A stretch of DNA of 64,000 nucleotides, from the NCBI RefSeq assembly GCF_021869535.1, contig NW_026262690.1:64178995-64242994 (forward strand), read 5' to 3'. The notes under the pieces were generated by a model. The model made no database searches. It worked only from the letters and a program-made list of their open reading frames with translations, and had not been told where the DNA came from. Both the position numbers and the translations under genes were made by a program. Below are positions 1-10,373 of this stretch, piece after piece; position 1 is the stretch's first letter; each line of letters begins with the position of its first letter. This DNA comes from Mytilus californianus (taxonomy: Eukaryota; Mollusca; Bivalvia; Mytilida; Mytilidae).

Positions 1-322
1 GACTATCAGTCCCTCGAGGGTATCATCTGCTCAGTAGTCAGTACTTCGGTCCTGACATGATTTATAACAAATTATCTAAAATTGCCCGCTTATAAATTTT
101 GAAATTGTACAGAAAGTAAGGTTTCAACTCCCTCAGGCAAAGTTGGCCTTAGATGGATTTGGCTATTTTTTTAGGTCCTTTTTGGTTTATAGCTCTTCAA
201 CGTTTTCGGTTCTTATACATCCTTGGATTTCAAATATTCGGCGTTCCTGATGAAGGTTAATCCAGAAAAGCGCTTCGAACGCATGAAATTTATAACGTGT
301 TGTTTTCATTTTTTTAAAACAA
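1..322 (+). repeat. Interspersed repeat family F1, near-full copy
   Basis: This is the most complete sense copy of a dispersed family of about 330 bp that recurs at least ten times in the window in both orientations. From its left end it has a short inverted repeat with a TTCG loop (37-56), a conserved block around 'actccctcaggcaaagttg', then 'gttcctgatgaaggttaatc' and 'gaaaagcgcttcgaacgcat', and ends near 'aacgtgttgttttcattttt'. It shows no coding capacity: the small ORF at 223-465 starts inside the repeat. It is likely a non-autonomous element. The window begins at or close to its left end, so the true boundary may lie outside. Confidence 0.8.
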
Positions 323-407
323 TTCAAGGCTTCTTTGAACGTTCTACCGTATTTTCGAGAACAGAAAACTATATATGTCTATTTCTTTTACTAGCTTCAT
401 ATCAACA

Positions 408-713
408 TAATGGAAGAGGGGCAAAAGATTCCAGAGGGACAGTCAAATTCATAGATCGACAATAAAGTGACAACGCCATGGTTAACAAAGAAAAAGACAA
501 ACAGACAAATAATAGTACACAAGACACAACATAGAAAACTATAGACTAAGCAACACGAACCCCACCAACAACTGGGGGTGATCTCAGGTACTCCGGAAGG
601 GTAAGCAGATCCTGCTGCACATGTGGCACCCGTCGTGTTGCTCATGTTATTACAAACCCGGTAAATAGTCTAATTTGGTAGGTCACATTCGTGAAAAGGG
701 AAGGGGATTGTAG
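408..713 (-). repeat. 3' non-coding tail of the Penelope-like element (family F3)
   Basis: This stretch lies directly downstream (on the - strand) of the reverse transcriptase ORF. It carries a block that is also found alone elsewhere in the window, marked by 'gggtgatctcaggtactccg', 'gggtaagcagatcctgct' and 'cacccgtcgtgttgctcat'. Detached or decayed copies are at 13090-13260, 20575-20690, 25440-25800, 40933-40975, 51905-52200 and 63536-63900, always on the - strand. The pattern fits a retroelement 3' end deposited repeatedly by truncated insertions. The open frame at 397-645 is not considered coding. Confidence 0.7.
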
Positions 714-1937
714 TTACGACATAAGGAACATATCCGATATCATCTGTGAAACGGTTATTCCATAACGGTCAACCAACTCGTGATGGCGTAAGTAAAATTT
801 ACGAAGGGATGATTTCAACTTCATCATTTGGAACTCTTGGTTTAATAGCTTCCTTGTGAGCAGCAACCCTCTATCAAGGAAACCATGATAGGAAATACAA
901 GCCCGGGAATATCGTATCAATTGGGAGATATATACTCCGTCAACAGGCGCTGCTGGAATGTTGCTACATAGAAATGGAAAGTTCACAATCGGGAGGCTGA
1001 AATCATCTCTTTTGTCGTAAAGTTTTGTTTTCAACCGACCCTCATTGTCAATTTTTAGATGTAAGTCAAGATATGAGGCAGACCTAACTGTATCTGTTGT
1101 ATCTTTTATATCTAGTTCGATGGGATAGATGCGTTCAACATAGTCACCAAATTTTGAATTATTAAATGAGAGAACATCATCTATATAGCGGAACGTAAAG
1201 GATATTGCTAACTTCTTATCTTTCTTCCTAAGAAGTTCCTGTATGAAGTCAGCCTCATAATAATAAAGGTACAAGTCGGCAATAAGAGGGGCACAATTTG
1301 TTCCCATTGGAATGCCGACAGTCTGTTAAAAAATACGTCCTCCAAACGTAACAAATAGGTTGTCAATCAAGACATCAAGCATCTTGATAATGTCAGTTTC
1401 AGAGAAGTTTTTGTTTGAATCAGAGTGAATCTTTACAAAGTAGGATTTATCCCTCCCTAAGACAAGATACTTGTATCTACGTTGGCCATTCTTTTTTATG
1501 AAACAAAGCAATACCAACTCTTTCAATTCGTCTTTTAGTTTGGAATGGGGAATACTTTTGTAAAGTTTAGAAAAGTCAAATGTTTTAATACTATTGCAAG
1601 ATGAAAGAGTCTTAGATTGTATGTACTCTAAAAGATCTTTGGAATTTTTAAGTATCCACATCTGATTCACGCCACCTCTAGAATAGGCAGTTTCACAATA
1701 ACTTTGAAGCCCGGCTTTGATTGCTGATAAAATAGATGTTAATAATTTAGAAAGAGGTTTCGTGGAGCACTTAGAAGACCCAGCAATATACCGTTGTTTG
1801 TAAGGACACTTATGTAGTTTAGATATCCAATACAGTGATGGAAGATCCAGTTCTTCATCTTTTGTTGATATTCCAAAGGAACATAGAACAGACTTATGAT
1901 TATCCAGGATTTCCTCTTTGGTAAGTGTCGTGAGGGT
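714..1937 (-). pseudogene. Reverse transcriptase of a Penelope-like retroelement, interrupted and 5'-truncated
   Basis: Reading the - strand, two ORFs in the same frame, separated by one TAA codon (near 1326), form one reverse transcriptase domain. Visible RT landmarks, in order, are the DLPSLYWISKLHK segment, DFSKLYKSIPH (first catalytic Asp region), GIPMGTNCAPL just after the stop, and FRYIDDVLS with the YxDD catalytic pair. From memory of mussel relatives, the stop codon stands where the family has a Gln (FQQ). The first 30 or so residues of the upstream ORF (positions 1938-2030) come from a different repeat (F2), so the true coding part is cut at about 1937. No GIY-YIG endonuclease is seen in what remains. 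The RT call is firm. The Penelope-like assignment is recalled from family resemblance and is less certain. It cannot make a full protein. Confidence 0.7.
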
Positions 1938-2005
1938 ATATAGATATAAGAAGATGTGGTATGAGTGCCAATGAAACAACTCTCCATCCAAGTCAAAATT
2001 TATAT
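1938..2005 (-). repeat. Interspersed repeat F2, short end fragment
   Basis: The block 'aagaagatgtggtatgagtg' followed by 'ccaatgaaacaactctccat' is the end of repeat family F2, antisense to its usual reading. It abuts the reverse transcriptase fragment, so the long ORF ending at 2030 is a chimera of repeat and retroelement. Confidence 0.75.
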
Positions 2006-2034
2006 GTTGAGTTTCCAAGAGAATAGTCAATACC

Positions 2035-5000
2035 TAATTCACTTATCAAGCAGTTTATGTAATGATATTTACACACAAAAACGATTTTGTTTGGGGATTT
2101 ATCTGCGGGGACACAACATATTTGTCATGGAACAGGAACATAAAATCAAAAACCAACAAAACGCTCCGTGCACAACGTGGTGCGTATGTTTCGTACATCG
2201 GGTGTCTTTTTATACGAGTATACATCTATTTATTTCATTTCTTGATGTTGAAAAAAAATAATATGTTTACATTTCATTTTTATGTATTAGTTTTTTCACA
2301 TGTTCTTGTTAAATCATGATTATAACGTTGTCTCTCATTATCTTTTTATTTAATTATTCCCATAACTTCTGTTACTCGAAGGTAAAAAATAACAAATATT
2401 ATTATTTAGACAATAATTCAGTAGCTGCTATTCATCGCTTCATTTCTAAGTTGTAAACATGTGATTGCAATAAACAAAAATTGTCACAATGGAGTCAAAT
2501 CCGATTTTATTATATCACGTGAAGGAGGTTTAGGTTCTTATTTACATTATGCATTCTAAATTAGTAATAAAAATAAAATTTCATTTTTGAAAGAACTTGG
2601 TACACTTTAAAAAGAAGGAGAAAACAAGTGAGTCAACAATTTAAATGAAGAAAAAAGTATTTTTAGTTGTAGCCGCCTGCATTCTAATGCAAATACAAAG
2701 TATTGTTGACTGTCAATATATATTGATAAGGCTTCTCAATTATACAGTATCTTTATATATTTTAATGCTATAAATTAGTATAATGAATATAATGTCAATA
2801 ATGACATTGAAATTTTCTCTATTTTTTGTAAATACACGTATGTTATGAAACTTTTTTTGTAAATTTATTGACAGAACATCCTCTCCTTAACATTAAGTAC
2901 AAAAAAAAAAAAACGAGCAAGAAACATCAAACATTAAATGGCTTAATTATTTTAACTAGATTTCAAATGTATAATATATTTAACGTTACGATTTTGAAGC
3001 GATATTGCATTAATTCAATTTTAGGGAATCGTTTGGTCCTTTTTTACAGAAAATATTTCCTTGATATCAAAGAGTTACACTGAATTCGCTCAACATATTC
3101 TCATTCTGTGCTAGTATTCCATATGCACGTTTTAAATCTGATATTAGAAATTAATGTAAACCACCACTTTAATTCAGAAATAGCTTTCTAAGTAACAAAA
3201 TGAGTACTTTATCTAGCAGCCCGCGATATATCTACATCCTAAGGACATTTTTAGAAAAATCGTATAACTGCACTATTTTTCCTTTTGGGATTGATAGATA
3301 ATGTCGATGTATTTTCTTTATATGGATTATCTACATTATACCCGAGTCTATTAAAGAACTCATTGTGTTTGAACTCCTTGGTGTTCCAAGAAACGATTTT
3401 CAAAATATTATGATAATGTAAAAAAAAAAATGAACATGTCATTTGTTGCTCAGTCCTTAGTTTTGTTTGTAGTGTTTTGTGGACTTGTTCGTCTTTTCGT
3501 CGTTTTCCATTTTTTTTCTATGGCGTTATCAGTTTTTTTTCGACTTGTCCCCTCGGTATATTCTGCCTCTTGTTTATATTGAGTAAGCACCTTTAAAAAC
3601 TCAAAAATCCAAAGACATCTAGAGGTCTACTTACTCTCGTCAACATTGGACAATTCTTGGTACAATGTATCAAGCTTTAAATCGCCTCCCGTCTTGAAAA
3701 CTAATTAATACATTAAACAGGGAGCATCAAAGATTTGCAATTGATGAGGTAATCATAATTTGATCAAATTTTTGTCAATATTAAGAACAGTCTAACAGAT
3801 CAAACCTCAGTTGAAGAATGTCGAATATCCACTATACTATGTAGGTTTGGAGAAATATATATGTCTGTTTTCTGTTCTTTGGTCGGGTTATTGATTCTTT
3901 GACACATTCTTCGTTTCCGTTCTCAATTTTGATTTTACTTACTAGACTTCTATTAGTTCATTTGTAAGAAACCGCAATCGCAACTTTATTATGAGAGGCA
4001 ACATCAAGACTTTTCATTTGTCAACATGAAAACAGGGTTTATAAATTTATTCATCTTTTTTTTGGGGGGAGGGGGTTGTCTTGAATTAAAACCTCAATAT
4101 GTTCCTTTGCTTGTCCCAAGACGGGAACCAAGTAAGTGTTTTTTTTTTAGTTATATTCAGTGTTTTGTCCTTTAGATAATATGAATTTCAGTCAATGGAA
4201 TGATCCTTGTTTTCGAAGTATACTACTAACCTTTAAACAAGTATATTAAAACATTTAAACGTATCAGGTTTACAAGACACTTCTGTAATTTGCGATTTAC
4301 TCATTTACTTGTAATGTAGCTATGATAACATGATAGCAATGGTGCAACATCAGCTGCTAGAATAAGTCTTACAGTATACACTATGAATGTCTTATTAGAT
4401 AAAAACAGACAACAACGGATTAACAATGATATAACTGAATGAAAAATGGCAAACAGTAGTATGTTTCAAACATATTTCGGTATTGGTGCATAAATGTCAG
4501 TTGCAATGAGAATGACTTGGGATTCGAAATTTTCCAAATATCAATATAAAGAGTGGAATACAAAATGTGCTTCGGTCAACGCCTTTATACCCCAATAAAA
4601 ATATAAAAAGAAGCATTCAATTCTTAAATGTAGTTCGTATTTACCATATACAACGGATCTTTCTTTTATGCCGTGAATGATATCGAGTTTAAAAAAAAAT
4701 AAAAAGAAGCATTCAATTCTTATAATTACATTTTTAAAGTACAACCATGAAATTAAGAGTTATATCAAGCTTTTCGGTTTTCTTTCTTTCAATGCATTAT
4801 TTTAACATTGTCACGGATAGCACGTGCAGTCATAGCTGTTGTGTTTAATATACGGAAATAAAATATGATATTGGAGTGCCTGGCGATTGTTGTCAGCTAA
4901 TCAAAATAACGGACTCTATGAAACATACATGTAATGTGATTATTATACAGTTAACATATATACACAAACCATCAAAATTAAACCTTGCATTACACGCATT

Positions 5001-6875
5001 AAGTTAAATTACTACACCTTTCAAAACTATTGCACTGAGTGATATTGAACGGACGGAGTTAAGATCAAAAAGAATAACATAACCACCGCCATCAATGTCG
5101 CTGTTCCTAGTCCTTGTCAGTCGTTGTCTTTTGTCTTATCTTGATGTATTCTTATTATTATTTTGAAAAACTTGAAGTTGGTGGCAGATCTTCGAAATAC
5201 CGTTAAATGTATTCATAACTTTAAAAAAAAATTTCATGATTTAGAGTTGAATTATGTTATATAAACACATGTCTAATTTGTTGAAGACTGGATCCGAATT
5301 TTGTTTTTGGGAATAATCTTTATAAGATTATCCCGGGACCAATTTATTTTAGACAAGAATTTAAAAGTTGAAAGCGTAATAAATTAAATATTTCGTAACA
5401 CAATCAAACTACACTTAGATTAAAGTATGGCATCGGACATGATTGAAGTTCAGTATCAAAAACTTTCATTTTACTTTTATGAAATAAAGGCCTGAAATGT
5501 ATCGTTGGGGTACTGTCGTATAAACAATTGAAAAGAATTTCTCCTTAAGGTTTTGTATTAAATTACAACGGAATGGAGCGGATAATTATTGTAACCATAC
5601 TAACATGCCATTAGACATTGAAATTATTATATTCCCTTTGTAACATAAGAGCAACACAGTCAAAGATTTTCTTCTGTCCAATATAACTGAATTAGTATAC
5701 ATTATGATAACCTCGTCTTTCATTTGTCTGCTAAGATTAATTAATGACTGCACGAACACCGATGAACAATTAACTTTCTACAGATAAGACTGTCACGTAT
5801 GATCATGGCCACATGAAGACTCAATCATTTATTACCTGTACATGCGATATCTTTGAAGCAAATTGGGGAAAAATAGATAGCACCAAGTGTGGTCCAGTAT
5901 TCTCTATTTCTTCGGTTTAAGGTCATTTCCAGTATATTTTCTTTGATTTGTTACTCTATATCCTTCTTGTATGTTCGTCCGTCAGTCATGTTTCTGAATA
6001 TTTGTTTTCACTTCACTTGAAATATATTTTATTTAGCTTATCTCACTTTATCGCGTAATATTTCGTGACTAAGATACAAGAGTTCAATATTTATTTTATA
6101 AGTTTTAAGGGATATGTTTTATTTTCCTGAAAGACTTGACGAAATAAAATGAAATTTTGATTGCTATGTTTTATTCTGGTTATATCAAGCTATCAGAAAT
6201 TGTTACCTCCCAAACACCCGTGTATCCTGGTAGCTGATACGTAGTCTCCTTTGCCAGATGTTGGAGGTCTATTTCGGAGGTTTACAACATTTTTTTCTGT
6301 TTCAGTTTTAACAAATTTTATTTGGAAAAGAAGCAAAAGGAATTGGACACATGTTTTAACAACATTTTTTTCTGTTTCTCTGCATTTTATTTTTAGTCTT
6401 GGTAATTTTTTTGAGACTTAAATTCAAATACAATCATAAAAAACTTACGTGAAGGGATAATTATGCACGTGTATAAAAACTAATGACGACACAATCACAT
6501 ATATAGCAGTTTAAGAGTCAAACAGTAGCATACCTGGTGTCTGGAGTTTTCATATTGTACATGTATAACGTCAATCAAATTACATAATGCGAAACCAATT
6601 CATACTGCAAATATCTAGAATTCTTATTTCCGTCATGTATAAAATGATTCATGAAACGAAAAGTTAATAATACATTACATGTCAAACTAATAAGTTCCTG
6701 AATAAAACAATATTTGAACACAACTAACAGTGATTTTGTTTTTCAAAAATTAAAAGATAACTAAATGCATATTGCTATATATGTATTATTTTATGTACAG
6801 TTATGATTACTCATGATCCTACATCCTGTCGATACTGTTTACTTATATTTTGGAATTGCACAAGGTCATCTGTTT
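2035..6875. other. Gene-free AT-rich stretch
   Basis: I see no gene here. ORFs at 2868-3083, 3251-3442 and 4541-4744 are short, low in complexity or without recognisable motifs. Fragments of dispersed repeats occur at about 3470-3580 (tail of F3, + orientation, with 'tctatggcgttatcag') and 3875-3935 (F6 tail, 'ttctttggtcgggttattga'). The same 20-base string 'aaaaagaagcattcaattct' occurs twice at about 4605 and 4700, a local duplication. Confidence 0.5.
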
Positions 6876-6878
6876 CTC

Positions 6879-7330
6879 ATACTGTTTACGACGTCTTTAC
6901 ACTAAATATATTGGATGTGTACATATTGATACTTCGGAGTGGGAGAATATAATTTACTTATTAGTTGTAATTGGCTTTAAACTATCTTTTAGTATAACTG
7001 CGATTACTTTTATTTTGATGCTTTGTGTCTTCTGTTTTTATGTATGTTGTTTTTGTGTTTCGTACTGATCTTTTGAGTTCAGCCAATGGCAACTGATTTT
7101 ACAGTTCTGTAGTGCTGTTACAACACTGTCTTATTTTAGGGGAAGGGTTTAGCGCTCACAAGCATGTTAAACCCCGCCACATTATTTATGTGCCTGTAGT
7201 TCAGTGGTTGTCGTTGGTTCATGTCTGTCATATTTGTTTTTCGTAAATTGTATTGTTATTAACTAGGCTGGTAGTTTTCTCCTTTGAATTGTTTCATAAT
7301 TTTTAACGTTGGCATGAATTGTTTAGAAAA
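6879..7330 (+). repeat. Interspersed repeat F2, sense copy
   Basis: It starts with 'acgacgtctttacactaaat' and continues through 'gttaaaccccgccacattat', 'gtgcctgtagttcagtggtt' and 'catatttgtttttcgtaaat' to 'gaattgtttcataattttta'. Parallel copies lie at 9370-9800, 12490-12720, 16020-16440 and 35580-35830. The ORF at 6850-7068 lies inside the repeat and is not taken as a gene. Confidence 0.75.
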
Positions 7331-7334
7331 GAAA

Positions 7335-8885
7335 AACATAAGGCAGTGACATCTCCTTACTCTTAAGCTTTAAAAGAAAGTCTGGTATGCTCAAAACAGA
7401 AAAATAGAAACTGAGTAAAGAGGTTGCACTCCTTGTGCCACGCCTGCTAATATTCAGGAATATGCATGACAGTAGAATTTTCATTCATTATATAGACTTT
7501 CCAAAAAAGTAATTAACCAATTTAAAAAGCATTTTTTTTAAATTCTAAAATATTAACTAAATGTTAATTTGACTTGCATAGCACTGTTTATTGTACGGTT
7601 CTTTCATCTGTTACGATAAATTTTGTACAACTACTCGTTTCAAGTACAGCAGCTTTCTGATACACATTACTTCTATCGATACGTTTGCAATTTACAGACA
7701 AGCGATTTTTTTTATACTTTTATGAAGAGCATAAATTTACTAAAAATTTATACTTATGTTTTCAAAGGAGGGGGTTTATCAACATAAGGGTGCCACTTTA
7801 TCCCAAGTTTGATAATTTTTGATTTAAGACTTCCATTTTCCATCATATCAGAAAAGAAAGGAAGTCATTTGGGACCATTTTATGAAATTTATGAAAAATG
7901 TTATGAAAAATAGATAAAAATATAGTTTACTATGAATTCAGACTGGAAGAATAATTGTAAAAACCATTTAAAACTTTGATATACCATGTAAAATGAGAAT
8001 GATGCTTTTAATAATATTTTATTTTTCATAATATGGGTCGAATTTGGTCATTAAAATTCCTATTCCTTTCAAAAGATCAAGAATTAACAAAAAGAACAGT
8101 AAGCATGTGTCAATCTAGTTAATATGTTTTAGGTACATATATTTTAGTGCATTTCCGTTTTCCTTATACAGTGACATTGATGCCTTTAAAAGTACATATA
8201 ATTTCAATATTATGGCTTGAAATATGACAGTTTTACAAATCACAACTTTTATCAATGAAATGCGTTTTGTACTTATACTATCATTGATGACTTTGTACTA
8301 TTGTAGAACTTTTTGACGATGTACTACATTGTAGGTTTTTGATTGTAAAGATTCGTCATAAAAGTTTTGCGTTTGAGAAATAGAAGTCGAACACTCGCAT
8401 TCAGAGGTCAATACTATTATCAACTATTGAAAGCTTGTGGTAAACAGTGCTCTTATTGTTACTAAAAGTAGAATGTTTATGACTTTGAGGGTATACAAGC
8501 ATAGTTGAATATTGTCCTGAACTGAATATTGCATTGTTTAATTATCCTAATGAACAATTGATTTATTAGTTTATACTTTCGTTACACTTCTTGATTCAGA
8601 TGATTTATAAAAAAATGTTCTATTCGTTTACTTAGTAGATTTTTTGAGTATTTCTTTGAATTATGTTTACGTTTGATTAGTGTGAGGATTACCCAAAGCA
8701 GCAAGGGCACTCTAGAACGTCCTGATTTACTATTTTGTTTGGTTTATAATATCTTTTTTTGTATAAGAAACAAGACAAGAAATCCAGCCCAACATAACAT
8801 TAAATATATAAAGAATACCAGGCACTGATTAGAAACCGTAAATCGAAGAATATATTGAAAGGGTAAATAAATCTGAAATAAGATG
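7335..8885. other. Gene-free stretch
   Basis: No ORF of note, no recognisable repeat boundary and no RNA gene. The sequence is AT-rich with homopolymer A/T runs. Confidence 0.45.
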
Positions 8886-8889
8886 CACG

Positions 8890-9150
8890 AACAAATTTCA
8901 TTGCAACCCTTGATTAAAAGATCTATCTTTATAAATAATATTTTTTATAACCTTGATAAGACTTTGTCGATTTAAAAGAGGAACTTTAAGTGAAAAAACC
9001 AAGCCTAGTATCAAGTTACTCGTGTTCAAGGTTTCTTAAAACCTTTTGTAAATAATTAAAGGATACGTTTAATACATAGAAGTATAATTTAAGACTTCCA
9101 AGAAATCAAAAGTGGATTTTCCATTAGTTTGGAGCATTTAGGAAGAATTA
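8890..9150 (+). pseudogene. Orphan intron fragment of a Rho-like GTPase gene copy
   Basis: This piece aligns by eye with the 3' half of the intron of copy A (11060-11300). Shared landmarks in the same order are 'aaaagatctatctt', 'gatttaaaagaggaacttta', 'caaggtttc', 'accttttgtaaataatt', 'cttccaag' and 'ttttccatt'. No exon 1 or exon 2 sequence is recognisable beside it, and there is no branch-site or acceptor context leading to a coding exon. It is best explained as the remnant of another gene copy, or of a partial duplication, 1.5 kb upstream of copy A. The alternative, a dispersed repeat that landed independently in both places, is not excluded, though no third copy is visible. Confidence 0.6.
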
Positions 9151-9369
9151 TGGGGATACTGAAAAACCAATATCGCCAAGTTAACGGAAAGAATATGTTC
9201 CATATTTCTTAGCTAAAAATGATGCAAAGTAAAATTAAGAAACTGTAAATAATAAGACTTTAAAATGACCATATTATCGACATTCTTATCTTTCGCTTAA
9301 GTATAATCCTGCCCTTTGTACACTTCCCCAAATCATAAATATGTTGACATATATTGCATTTACTTTGAC

Positions 9370-9805
9370 TGTTAATGACGTCTTTACACTAAATTCATTG
9401 GATGTTGGATGCGTGCTGATGGATATTTTAGTCTTAAATACACGACTTTTATATTAATATCTATTGCCTTTAATCTAGCTTTTAGTAGCTACGAGTAAAC
9501 TCAGACTTGTACTTTGTATCTTTAGTGTATTTGTTAGTTGTTTTGTTTTGGGCCTTTGTAGCAATCTGATGAGTAAAGACCTTTTCAACTGATTTTGATA
9601 GTTTGTTCTTATAATGTGCTGTTACACCACTGTCCCAGGTTTGGGGAGGGTTTGGAACCCGCAAATATGTTTAATGCTGCCACACTCTATATGTGCCTGT
9701 CACAAGTGTGGAGCCTGTAATTTAGTGGTTGTCTTAAGTTGCTGTATATCGTGTTTGTTTTTTTGTTATAAAAGGCTTGCATCAACAGCCTTTTACACGA
9801 CATAA
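9370..9805 (+). repeat. Interspersed repeat F2, sense copy
   Basis: It has the same block order as 6879-7330: 'gacgtctttacactaaattc', 'cactgtcccaggtttgggga', 'atatgtgcctgtcacaagtg', 'gtagtggttgtc'-like sequence and the T-rich end. The ORFs at 9482-9664 and 9614-9805 lie inside it and are not genes. Confidence 0.75.
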
Positions 9806-10245
9806 TTTTAAATGCTATTGTTCATATCTAAAAACGAATGGTAGGGAATATTGCAGATTTGCATTTTTCTTAAATGCTTTACGTTTGAAAGTTAAAAGCA
9901 AGTATGAGACGAAATACAAATATATTAATTTCTTTTATATCTGACAGATATATGTCTTGATAACATCTAGAGGCATTATTTGATATAGTTATAATATTTA
10001 GTAAGACGCATACAAAAAAAAACCCTTATATAACACACTAAAGCAAATTCAACAAAATAAATAAAAAAATGTGATGGTAAGAAATTGGTCGTACTTTAAT
10101 GTAATTTACCAAAGAGAAAATATATATTCAAAATAAAAACTAGTGCTTTCTTTTTTTTTAATTTCAAAAAAAATTAATCAATGATATCAACTTGTAAACA
10201 TCTTTTGATATCATACATATTGAAACAACATACTGTTTTTGCCAG

Positions 10246-10305
10246 ATTTCAAGGTTGTTCGTTTAATATTTCCGGGTCAATACCTGACGATGTCGGTATA
10301 TAAAG
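10246..10305 (+). promoter_or_regulatory. Putative core promoter of GTPase copy A
   Basis: The motif TTTCAAGGTTGTT (10247-10259) is followed 38 bp later by the TATA box TATATAAAG (10297-10305). The start codon is 77 bp after the first T of the TATA box. Copy B has the same two elements with the same 77-bp TATA-to-ATG distance, and the broken copy near 24.6 kb has both as well. A leader block 'atcatttcatgtt' (10327-10339) is also shared. The transcription start is inferred, not seen. Confidence 0.65.
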
Positions 10306-10373
10306 ACCTCAGTTGTTTTAAAAAAAATCATTTCATGTTTTACCTGTTTACAAACTAAACCAATTTAAGAACA

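Noticed and set aside
1310-1335. Programmed frameshift or readthrough at the retroelement stop codon
   Set aside because: The six-T run is not in the frame needed for a -1 slippery site, and both halves are already in one frame. A plain nonsense change is simpler.
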